9,847 nucleotides of DNA from an uncultured bacterium. Lineage in GTDB: Bacteria; Bacillota_I; Bacilli_A; RF39; UBA660. The stretch lies in contig CAJMOW010000040.1 of NCBI GenBank assembly GCA_905215145.1, positions 1 to 9,847 of the forward strand, given 5' to 3'. The notes below the pieces were generated by a model that was not told the DNA's origin, did not search any database, and was given only the letters and a program-made list of their open reading frames with translations. Shown here piece after piece: positions 1-5,383 of this stretch. The position numbers were made by a program, and so were the translations under genes. Each line of letters starts with the position of its first letter. The stretch's first letter is position 1.

Positions 1-70
1 TTAGATTTAATGCTGTTCTTATTTTTATTAATATTTCTTTATCAAAATATTGAGTGTCTTTGTTATTCAT
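1..70 (-). CDS. 5' end of a divergent hypothetical gene (partial)
   Basis: Reading the minus strand from 70 down to the window edge gives an uninterrupted start of a protein, MNNKDTQYFDKEILIKIRT and a few more residues. An ATG at 70-68 is preceded by a GAGGTT ribosome binding site (plus-strand AACCTC, 76-81) five bases upstream, and a promoter-like pair lies further upstream. Only about 23 codons are inside the window, so no function can be given. It would be transcribed away from parA, sharing the intergenic region with it. The start and RBS are seen directly; that it continues as a real gene is inferred. Confidence 0.5.
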   Translation of the reverse strand, partial: MNNKDTQYFDKEILIKIRTALNL

Positions 71-109
71 GTTTCAACCTCGTTTGGGTGTTTTATTAGT
101 GTTATTTTT

Positions 110-138
110 ATTTTATATTAAGGGATATTATTAGTCAA
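110..138 (-). promoter_or_regulatory. Putative promoter of the divergent left-edge gene
   Basis: On the minus strand TTGACT (plus 133-138) and TAAAAT (plus 110-115) are separated by exactly 17 bases, close to the sigma-A consensus. They lie about 40 bases upstream of the minus-strand ATG at 70. In such AT-rich sequence chance matches are common. Confidence 0.4.
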
Positions 139-157
139 ATTTTAGAAAAAATAAGTA

Positions 158-185
158 TTGACAAATAACAATAAAGGTGTATAAT
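158..185 (+). promoter_or_regulatory. Consensus sigma-A promoter of the partition operon
   Basis: TTGACA (158-163) and TATAAT (180-185) both match the consensus perfectly with a 16-base spacer. Transcription would start near 192, giving a leader of about 50 bases before parA, whose AAAGGAG ribosome binding site is at 227-233. ParA or ParB proteins commonly repress their own operon. No clear palindromic operator was visible here, so autoregulation is only an inference. Confidence 0.75.
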
Positions 186-240
186 GATAAGCATAGAGAA
201 CAATCAAATTAATTTTAAATATATGTAAAGGAGAATAATT

Positions 241-996
241 ATGGCAAGGATAATAGCTATATGCAATCAAAAAGGTGGAATAGGCAAAACTACTACAGCA
301 GTATCGTTAGCTACAGGATTAGCTAGATTTGGGAAAAAGACATTGTTAATTGATACGGATGCTCAATGTAATAGTACAGATACTTATCGAGCTGTAACAA
401 AGGATACTGCTACATTATATGATCTTCTTTTAGAAAGTGAAGAATTAGAAGAATGTATTCAACATACACCTTCAGGAGACATAATTGCATCAGATAAACT
501 TTTAACAAGTGCAGAGCAGAAATTCCCTCAAGATCCTTCAAGATATTTTCTTATGAAACAAAAGTGTCAGGCATTAGAAGATATATATGATTATGTAATA
601 ATAGATACTCCACCAGTATTAGGAGTAATCCTATCAAATGTATTAACTTATGCTAATGAATGTATTATCCCTTTCACTTGTGATCGTTATGCAATTCAAG
701 GGGTTAATGAGCTATTACATACTATTAATAGTGTTAAGAGTTATACGAATAAAGATCTTGTTGTAAGTGGTATTGTTATTTGTAAGTACCACAATAATTA
801 TAAAAATCATAGAAATGTAGCAGCAGAATTACCTGTAATCGCTGAAAAATTAAACACTAAGGTGTTTGATACTAAGATAAGAGAATCTGTTGCTTGTACA
901 AATAGCCAGGTACAGAGAATGAGTATATTTGACTTTGATGCAAACAGTACAACAGCTAAAGATTATATGGAATTCTGTAAAGAAATTATGAACTAG
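241..996 (+). CDS. parA: ParA/Soj-type partition ATPase
   Basis: This is a 251-residue Walker-type ParA ATPase, a DNA-binding, ATP-driven protein that positions plasmid copies on the nucleoid together with ParB. The deviant Walker A motif KGGIGKTT is at residues 11-18 with the signature lysine K11. Walker A' (IDTDAQ) is at 37-42 and Walker B (VIIDTPP, D122) at 119-125. The length and the lack of an N-terminal helix-turn-helix place it with the short Soj/type Ib-like proteins rather than P1-type ParA. The start ATG follows AAAGGAG by seven bases and a consensus promoter lies upstream. It is the first gene of an operon, with parB starting 12 bases after its stop. A chromosomal Soj is unlikely given the parM and primase neighbours, but a phage or integrative element is possible. 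Confidence 0.93.
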   Translation: MARIIAICNQKGGIGKTTTAVSLATGLARFGKKTLLIDTDAQCNSTDTYRAVTKDTATLYDLLLESEELEECIQHTPSGDIIASDKLLTSAEQKFPQDPSRYFLMKQKCQALEDIYDYVIIDTPPVLGVILSNVLTYANECIIPFTCDRYAIQGVNELLHTINSVKSYTNKDLVVSGIVICKYHNNYKNHRNVAAELPVIAEKLNTKVFDTKIRESVACTNSQVQRMSIFDFDANSTTAKDYMEFCKEIMN

Positions 997-1008
997 AGGT
1001 GAATGAAA

Positions 1009-1932
1009 ATGGCAAAGAATATAAACGAAAATAGTGGCTATTTTGATGGCTTAGATATGTTTAATGGTGAGTTTACAGCTAAAAATAATGATGTTAATAA
1101 TGAAACTGAATATTTAGATATAAGTCTATTAAAAGAATTTACAGGACACCCTTTCAAAGTAATAGATGATGAATCTATGGATGAACTTAAGGACAGTATA
1201 TCAACTCAGGGTATTATTAATCCAATTATCGTAAGACCAATCGCAGATGGTGGTTACGAGATTCTTGTTGGACATAGACGTGTACACGCATGTACATTGC
1301 TTGGTATAGATAAGGTTCCAGTTAGAATTGTAAATGTAGATGATGATGATGCAGCTTTGTATATGGTAGATAGTAACATACAAAGAACATCAATTCTGCC
1401 ATCAGAAAGAGCATTTGCATATAAAATGAAAATGGAAGCTCTAGAGCATAAGGATAAAAATATAAATACTGGAAAAGTACCTGATAGAGCAGCTGCCTTA
1501 GCAAAAGAGACTAATAGCAGCAAGAAAAGTATATATAGATATATAAAATTAACTAATTTAATACCAGAATTATTAGAATTAGTTGACCAAAATAAAATAA
1601 AAGCGACTGCAAACGGACAGGAAATTGCAGATATGCCGATAACTGCCCAGCAATCAATCTTAGAAGTGTATAAAGAATACAATTTATTACCTAGCACCAA
1701 ACAAGCAGTTGTTATTAAGAACTATGCTGAAAATAATGAAGTTACAAAGGATTATATTTATTCTATTTTAACTGTAGATGATGTTAAAGAAAAGAAAATC
1801 AGCTTTTCTTCTAGGATAAAAAAGTACTTTCCAAAAGGTACTTCAGCACAAGATATGGAGGACTTAATTATTACATTGCTTGAAAATGCTGGCCCTGCCG
1901 TATTAGGAAAAAATGAAAGTGAGGAAGATTAA
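1009..1932 (+). CDS. parB: ParB-family partition protein
   Basis: This is a 307-residue ParB-like centromere-binding protein and the partner of the upstream ParA. The N-terminal ParB/Srx fold is visible from about residue 35. It carries the nucleotide-binding box GHRRVHA (88-94) and a second box NIQR...LPSERAFAY (123-138), both typical of CTP-binding ParB clamps. A helix-turn-helix region follows at roughly 155-190, and a C-terminal segment probably dimerises. Two ATGs compete. The one at 1009 lies seven bases after GAGGTG (996-1001), while the one at 1003 would be only one base away, so 1009 is chosen. The first 30 residues are Asn-rich and may carry the short peptide that stimulates ParA ATPase (inference). 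I saw no palindromic parS of the usual kind in the window, so the binding site is unknown. Confidence 0.9.
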   Translation: MAKNINENSGYFDGLDMFNGEFTAKNNDVNNETEYLDISLLKEFTGHPFKVIDDESMDELKDSISTQGIINPIIVRPIADGGYEILVGHRRVHACTLLGIDKVPVRIVNVDDDDAALYMVDSNIQRTSILPSERAFAYKMKMEALEHKDKNINTGKVPDRAAALAKETNSSKKSIYRYIKLTNLIPELLELVDQNKIKATANGQEIADMPITAQQSILEVYKEYNLLPSTKQAVVIKNYAENNEVTKDYIYSILTVDDVKEKKISFSSRIKKYFPKGTSAQDMEDLIITLLENAGPAVLGKNESEED

Positions 1933-1934
1933 TT

Positions 1935-2870
1935 ATGAAGTATAAAGATTATGAAACATATGTTATTGGTATAGATCATGGCTATAATAATATGAAAACT
2001 TACAATTTTTGTTTTCCAACAAAAATTGAACAGAGAGAAACATTACCAGATATATTAACTGGTATCTTGCAAATAGATGGTAAGATATATAGTGAAAATG
2101 GTACGCAGGTATCATATATAGATACTTTTGATAAAACTACTACAGAAGACTTCTATAATTTAACTTTAATAGCTATTGCTAAAGAATTAAACAAAAAAAA
2201 TGTTTATGGTGGAATTATAAAATTAGCGGTAGGTTTGCCTTTAAGATATTTTGAAAAACAGAAAGATAGTTTTAAGAAGTACTTGATGCGTAAACCAGAA
2301 GTAACATACAAATACGAAGGTAAAACATATCATATTTTTTTAGAAGATTGTAAAGTATTTACCCAGGGATTTGCAGCAATACTTACAAGTCCAAATATAA
2401 ATAAATATATTGAAGATGATTCATCTGCTATTTTATGTGATCTTGGTGGTGGTACAGTAGATTTTATTCCAATCGAAGGTGGTAATATCCAGTTTGCAAG
2501 CTGCAAAGTATCTAATGATGCATGCAATTATCTGTTTACTTTACTTAAGGAAGCTGTTGTAGCTGAAACAGGAAATGCACTTCCTGATAGGGTTGCTCTT
2601 AATTATATTCTTAAAGGTAATAGAAATATGAAACCTAAGAATATATATGAAGAAGTTATGCAAAAAGAGTTAATTAAATATGCTGACAATATTAAAAGTC
2701 TGTTTGCTGAGTTTGGTTATAATATAGATTTAACTCCAGTTGTATATGAAGGTGGAGGAGCAGCTATTATAAAGAATTTCGGAGATTATGATGAAAGTAA
2801 TACAGAATTCTTGACAGATTTATCTGCTAATGTTAAAGGATATGAAATGTTATACAACAGTATATCATAA
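1935..2870 (+). CDS. parM: ParM/StbA-like actin-family ATPase
   Basis: This is a 311-residue actin/Hsp70-fold ATPase of the plasmid ParM/Alp group, whose filaments push plasmid copies apart in type II segregation. The phosphate-1 loop GIDHGYNN is at residues 12-19. An AVGLP strand follows, then the phosphate-2 motif DLGGGTVDF starting at D169, and an adenosine-type motif EGGGAAII near 272-279. The length is in the usual ParM range. The ATG lies two bases after the parB stop with a GAGGAAG ribosome binding site seven bases upstream, so it is very probably cotranscribed with parAB. Two small ParR-like genes follow directly. It is unusual to see an actin-type motor gene inside a parAB operon. 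A non-segregation actin-like role, for example in a phage, cannot be excluded. Confidence 0.85.
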   Translation: MKYKDYETYVIGIDHGYNNMKTYNFCFPTKIEQRETLPDILTGILQIDGKIYSENGTQVSYIDTFDKTTTEDFYNLTLIAIAKELNKKNVYGGIIKLAVGLPLRYFEKQKDSFKKYLMRKPEVTYKYEGKTYHIFLEDCKVFTQGFAAILTSPNINKYIEDDSSAILCDLGGGTVDFIPIEGGNIQFASCKVSNDACNYLFTLLKEAVVAETGNALPDRVALNYILKGNRNMKPKNIYEEVMQKELIKYADNIKSLFAEFGYNIDLTPVVYEGGGAAIIKNFGDYDESNTEFLTDLSANVKGYEMLYNSIS

Positions 2871-2887
2871 CATAGAGGAGTATTTAT

Positions 2888-3364
2888 ATGAGAGTTTCGA
2901 AAGGTAAAAATAAAAAACTTATTAATGCAATAGAAAATGAAACAGAATATACTTATATGTTCAAATTAAATGCTAGTAATCCTATTGAAAAATTATTATT
3001 AAGTAAAGTTAACTCAGCAATGCAGGAAAAGAACTTAACTGTAAGAGATGCATTTTTATATGTATTTTCAAGGTCTGTTGAATATGGAATTAATAATGAT
3101 ACTAATATTATTAATGAAAATGCTGCTAATAGTATTAATAACAATGTTAACAATAATATTATTACAGATAAAAAAGAAAAAAAAGAATCTGATGATGATA
3201 ATGATAACAATAATTCACAATCAATTATTCCACCAGAGCTTCAAAGACAATTTGATAATTTTAAAAATAAGTCTTCTGATGAAAATAAAAATGATAGTAG
3301 TAAGTCAGATAACTCTGCAGCAATAGGAAATTTCCTCAAAAAGAATTTTGGAACAAATTATTAA
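2888..3364 (+). CDS. ParR-like adaptor candidate with Asn-rich tail
   Basis: This is a 158-residue protein directly after parM, the position normally held by parR, whose product binds the centromere and the end of the ParM filament. Residues 1-65 form a compact domain (KLINAIEN...ASNPIEKLLLSKVN...DAFLYVFS) that is clearly homologous to the next gene. A long low-complexity stretch rich in Asn, Asp, Lys and Ser follows (about 68-140), then a short conserved-looking end, AIGNFLKKNFG. In known ParR proteins the C terminus contacts ParM, so the end segment could be that contact (inference). The start follows AGAGGAG by seven bases. I do not recognise a named family from sequence alone; the ParR role rests on position and architecture. 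Confidence 0.6.
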   Translation: MRVSKGKNKKLINAIENETEYTYMFKLNASNPIEKLLLSKVNSAMQEKNLTVRDAFLYVFSRSVEYGINNDTNIINENAANSINNNVNNNIITDKKEKKESDDDNDNNNSQSIIPPELQRQFDNFKNKSSDENKNDSSKSDNSAAIGNFLKKNFGTNY

Positions 3365-3384
3365 AAAAGGATGGTTTGATATAT

Positions 3385-3612
3385 ATGGCTGGAAGAAAAA
3401 TGAACGTATCTGAAATAAGGGACGTTATAGAAAATAAAGAATCATTTGATTATCATACTAAACTTTATTGCAGTAAACCTATTGAAAGAATGTTTTTAGA
3501 AAAAATCTGTGATGTTATGGAAAAACAGAATAAGAATTTTAAGCAAGCAATGATTTCATTGTTTGCTGAAACATTTGTAGATAAGAATATAGATGATTCA
3601 AATGTAGAATGA
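3385..3612 (+). CDS. Short paralog of the preceding ParR-like protein
   Basis: This is a 75-residue protein that aligns along its whole length with the N-terminal domain of the gene just upstream. IENKESFDYHTKL...KPIERMFLEKI...NKNFKQAMISLF here corresponds to IENETEYTYMFKL...NPIEKLLLSKV...NLTVRDAFLYVF there. It lacks the Asn-rich tail and the C-terminal segment. The start is uncertain. ATG at 3385 gives an N terminus matching the paralog but sits 13 bases from AAGGA (3367-3371); TTG at 3376 is four bases from it and would add three residues. It is the last gene of the par operon, 20 bases after the previous stop. It could bind the same DNA or form mixed dimers and modulate its larger paralog (inference). 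Confidence 0.65.
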   Translation: MAGRKMNVSEIRDVIENKESFDYHTKLYCSKPIERMFLEKICDVMEKQNKNFKQAMISLFAETFVDKNIDDSNVE

Positions 3613-3693
3613 TTTGGAGTAAAAATATAAATGTGAGTTATTTAAAGCTTACCTTTTATTTTTTAAAAATAATAGGAGTTTAAAATAAAATAT

Positions 3694-5043
3694 ATGAACA
3701 ATGATAGAATTACTATTTGCAGGAAAATAAAATTAACACCTCTTGGAGATAAAGAAGAAAGAAATAGAGTGTTTCAATACATTAGAAATGGTCAATATGC
3801 ACAGTATCAGGCATGTAATTTATTGATGGGTCAATTAATAAGTGAATATTACAAATATGATCGTGATATAAAGAATGAAGATTTTAAGGCTCGTCAAAAG
3901 GAAATAATGAAAAATTCTAATCCATTATTTCACGAAATTGAGTTTGCGATTGGAAACGACACGCCTTCAGCAGTTACACAAAAAGTAAAAGCAGATTTTA
4001 ATACAGCTCTAAAAAATGGTCTTGCTAAAGGTGAGAGGAGCGTTACTAATTATAAAAGAACTAATCCACTGATTACTAGGGGACGTTCAATTCAGTTTTA
4101 TCATAATTATGGTACATATCAGGAATTCTTAGATAATATAAATAGTACAGATTTGGAAATATATTTAAAATGGGTCAATAAGATTAAATTTAAAGTGATT
4201 TTAGGAAATCCATATAGATCTGCTGAATTAAGAAGTGTAATTAAGAATATTATTGAAGAAAACTATGGGATACAGGGAAGCAGCATATATATAGATGAAA
4301 AAGATATCATTTTAAACTTATCATTATCTATTCCAAAAAAAATTCAAAAACTAGATGAAAATACGGTTGTTGGTGTTAACTTAGGGCTGATTGTTCCAGC
4401 AATGTGTGCATTGAATAACAATGAATATAAGCGTTTAGCTATTGGCAATACTGATGATTTTGTTAGAATGCGGATTAAATTGCAGGAACAAAGAAAACGT
4501 ATACAAAAAGGATTGAGAAGTGCTGCAGGTGGTCATGGAAGAAATAAAAAACTTAAAGGCTTATCTAAATTAAAGAAAAGAGAACAAAAATTTGTTGAGA
4601 CTTATTGTCATATGATAAGTCGCAGAATTGTTGATTTTGCATTGATTAATAATGCAAAATACATAAATCTTGAATATCTTCAGGGATATGATACAAATGA
4701 ATTTGTATTGCGTAATTGGAGCTATTACAAAATACAACAGTATTGTAAATACAAAGCTTCTATATATGGGATAGTGGTGAGATTTGTTAATCCATGTTAT
4801 AATGCTCAGGTTTGTAGTTTTTGTGGACACTGGAGCGAAACACAGAGAATTTCCAGAGAAGTATTCAAGTGTGAGAATCCTAATTGCATAAGTCACAAGT
4901 TATATAAAGATGGTTATTTAAATGCGGATTTTAATAATGCCAGGAACGTAGCTCTTTCTTCTTTATTTGTAAATGATGGAAATATTACAGATGAAAAATT
5001 CAAGGAAGCAAGAGAATATTATGATATTGACATTTCAAGATAA
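3694..5043 (+). CDS. cas12f: Cas12f-like RNA-guided protein, predicted nuclease-dead
   Basis: This is a 449-residue protein of the Cas12f (type V-F/U3)/TnpB family, near the length of AsCas12f1 (422 residues, recalled). An N-terminal REC/WED part ends with YKRTNPL. The RuvC part carries GGHGRNKK (279-286), RuvC-II INLEYLQG (E327), FVLRNWSYYKIQQ, a zinc finger C374-x2-C377...C393-x4-C398, and RuvC-III NADFNNARN (D412), all closely resembling Cas12f1. The RuvC-I motif reads GVNLGL with codon AAC (4378-4380), so N229 replaces the catalytic Asp of GIDLG. It should still bind guide RNA and DNA but not cut (inference). AGGAG is 15 bases before the ATG, a poor spacing suggesting low translation. No clear promoter is visible in the 81-base gap; readthrough from par is possible. 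No cas1, cas2, tnpA or sigma factor is adjacent. A dead TnpB repressor (TldR) is the alternative. Confidence 0.87.
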   Translation: MNNDRITICRKIKLTPLGDKEERNRVFQYIRNGQYAQYQACNLLMGQLISEYYKYDRDIKNEDFKARQKEIMKNSNPLFHEIEFAIGNDTPSAVTQKVKADFNTALKNGLAKGERSVTNYKRTNPLITRGRSIQFYHNYGTYQEFLDNINSTDLEIYLKWVNKIKFKVILGNPYRSAELRSVIKNIIEENYGIQGSSIYIDEKDIILNLSLSIPKKIQKLDENTVVGVNLGLIVPAMCALNNNEYKRLAIGNTDDFVRMRIKLQEQRKRIQKGLRSAAGGHGRNKKLKGLSKLKKREQKFVETYCHMISRRIVDFALINNAKYINLEYLQGYDTNEFVLRNWSYYKIQQYCKYKASIYGIVVRFVNPCYNAQVCSFCGHWSETQRISREVFKCENPNCISHKLYKDGYLNADFNNARNVALSSLFVNDGNITDEKFKEAREYYDIDISR

Positions 5044-5055
5044 GAGTATTATACT
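5027..5055 (+). promoter_or_regulatory. Near-consensus promoter for the downstream guide-like RNA
   Basis: TTGACA (5027-5032), 17 bases, then TATACT (5050-5055): 11 of 12 consensus positions with ideal spacing. It overlaps the last codons and stop of the Cas12f-like gene, so the RNA has its own start near 5062, independent of the protein gene. The -10 sits in a small palindrome, AGAGTA-TTA-TACTCT (5044-5058). This could be a regulator site, or a hairpin in the protein's mRNA. Confidence 0.75.
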
Positions 5056-5061
5056 CTATAA

Positions 5062-5272
5062 AATATATACGGTTGATTTTGCTGCCGAAAGGTGAGGGCA
5101 ATGCCACTCACCAAAATCTATGTATTTGAGGTTTTAGAACTATTTAATTTTGCATAGGTACAAAACAATAGATAACTTTTATATTTACATATGTAAGCTT
5201 TTTAACTGTTCTTAAAATTAAAAATAAAACATTAGAAAAACATCTGTGTCATCATGACATGGATGTTTTTCT
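5062..5272 (+). ncRNA. Putative single-guide RNA of the Cas12f-like protein
   Basis: No ORF lies between the Cas12f stop and the next gene, yet the stretch has its own promoter (5027-5055) and a terminator (5231-5275), defining an RNA of about 210 nt. Its 5' part folds: GATTTT (5075-5080) pairs with AAAATC (5113-5118), enclosing a hairpin GGTGAG/CTCACC (5091-5096/5107-5112) topped by GGC/GCC. TGCC (5083-5086) can pair with loop GGCA (5097-5100) as a pseudoknot. CTATGTA (5118-5124) can pair with TGCATAG inside the CRISPR-like repeat (5151-5157), resembling a tracr anti-repeat/repeat helix in one molecule. The guide would begin at 5167 with AATAGATAACTT. Layout (scaffold, repeat end, 3' guide) matches Cas12f/omega RNA polarity. 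Guide function and target are inference; no convincing target was found in the window. Confidence 0.65.
5131..5166 (+). repeat. Solitary 36-nt CRISPR-like repeat
   Basis: This is a single 36-base unit beginning GTTTTAGAAC and ending GTACAAAAC, with self-complementary ends GTTTT/AAAAC and an inner CTAT/ATAG pair. Compared without gaps to the type II-A repeat of Streptococcus pyogenes as I recall it, 26 of 36 positions agree, including both ends. No second copy exists in the window, so this is not an array. Its orientation puts the AAAAC end next to the presumed guide, as in type V crRNAs. Confidence 0.65.
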
Positions 5273-5275
5273 AAT
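5231..5275 (+). terminator. Long terminator hairpin after the guide-like RNA
   Basis: This 45-base hairpin has 21 bp (19 Watson-Crick, two G-U) and a TCA loop. The outer arms ATTAGAAAAACATC and GATGTTTTTCTAAT are perfectly complementary. The T-run at 5266-5270 follows the GC-containing inner stem, and the matching A-run makes it potentially bidirectional. It closes the ncRNA unit and separates it from the primase gene. Confidence 0.8.
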
Positions 5276-5286
5276 AACTGGCAATA

Positions 5287-5315
5287 ATGCAATAAGAAAG
5301 TAGATATTGTTGCAT
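5287..5315. promoter_or_regulatory. Dyad and short direct repeat upstream of the primase gene
   Basis: ATGCAA (5287-5292) and TTGCAT (5310-5315) form a separated dyad, and GCAATAA occurs twice in tandem (5281-5287, 5289-5295). It lies between the terminator and the primase start, where a promoter is expected, but no good -35/-10 pair was found. An operator or replication-related site is possible; the arms are only 6 bp, so chance is a real alternative. Confidence 0.25.
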
Positions 5316-5383
5316 ATATAGTAACAAAGTTCGTGTTCAATATTTTAATATATAACATATATTAAAGTAAAGGAGACGATAAT

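Noticed and set aside
70..76. TGTTTCA resembling the left half of a parS site
   Set aside because: The right half (TGAAACA) is missing, the sequence continues ACCTCGTTTGG, and it coincides with the start of the minus-strand gene.
1254..1700. A 148-codon open frame on the minus strand
   Set aside because: It lies wholly antisense to parB, whose motifs are clear, and has no ribosome binding site; its hydrophobic composition is typical of an antisense shadow.
596..2080. Matches to the guide start AATAGAT inside parA, parB and parM
   Set aside because: Only about 8 bases agree at each place, the T-rich flank is lacking, and such matches are expected by chance in AT-rich DNA.
3048..3326. A second forward frame within the Asn-rich ParR-like gene
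   Set aside because: It is an Ile/Leu/Met-rich frame created by the low-complexity AAT/GAT tract read in another frame and lacks its own ribosome binding site.
3655..3671. TTATTTTTT/AAAAATAA palindrome before the Cas12f-like gene as a terminator
   Set aside because: The stem is purely A/T with almost no loop and would be too weak to end transcription.
5131..5275. A CRISPR array downstream of the Cas12f-like gene
   Set aside because: Only one repeat-like unit is present; no second copy of GTTTTAGAAC or GTACAAAAC with spacing occurs up to the primase gene, and no cas1/cas2/cas4 is seen.
3613..5383. An IS200/IS605-type transposon carrying tnpB
   Set aside because: No TnpA transposase is present and I could not recognise subterminal hairpins or target-site ends; the protein also resembles Cas12f more than typical TnpB.
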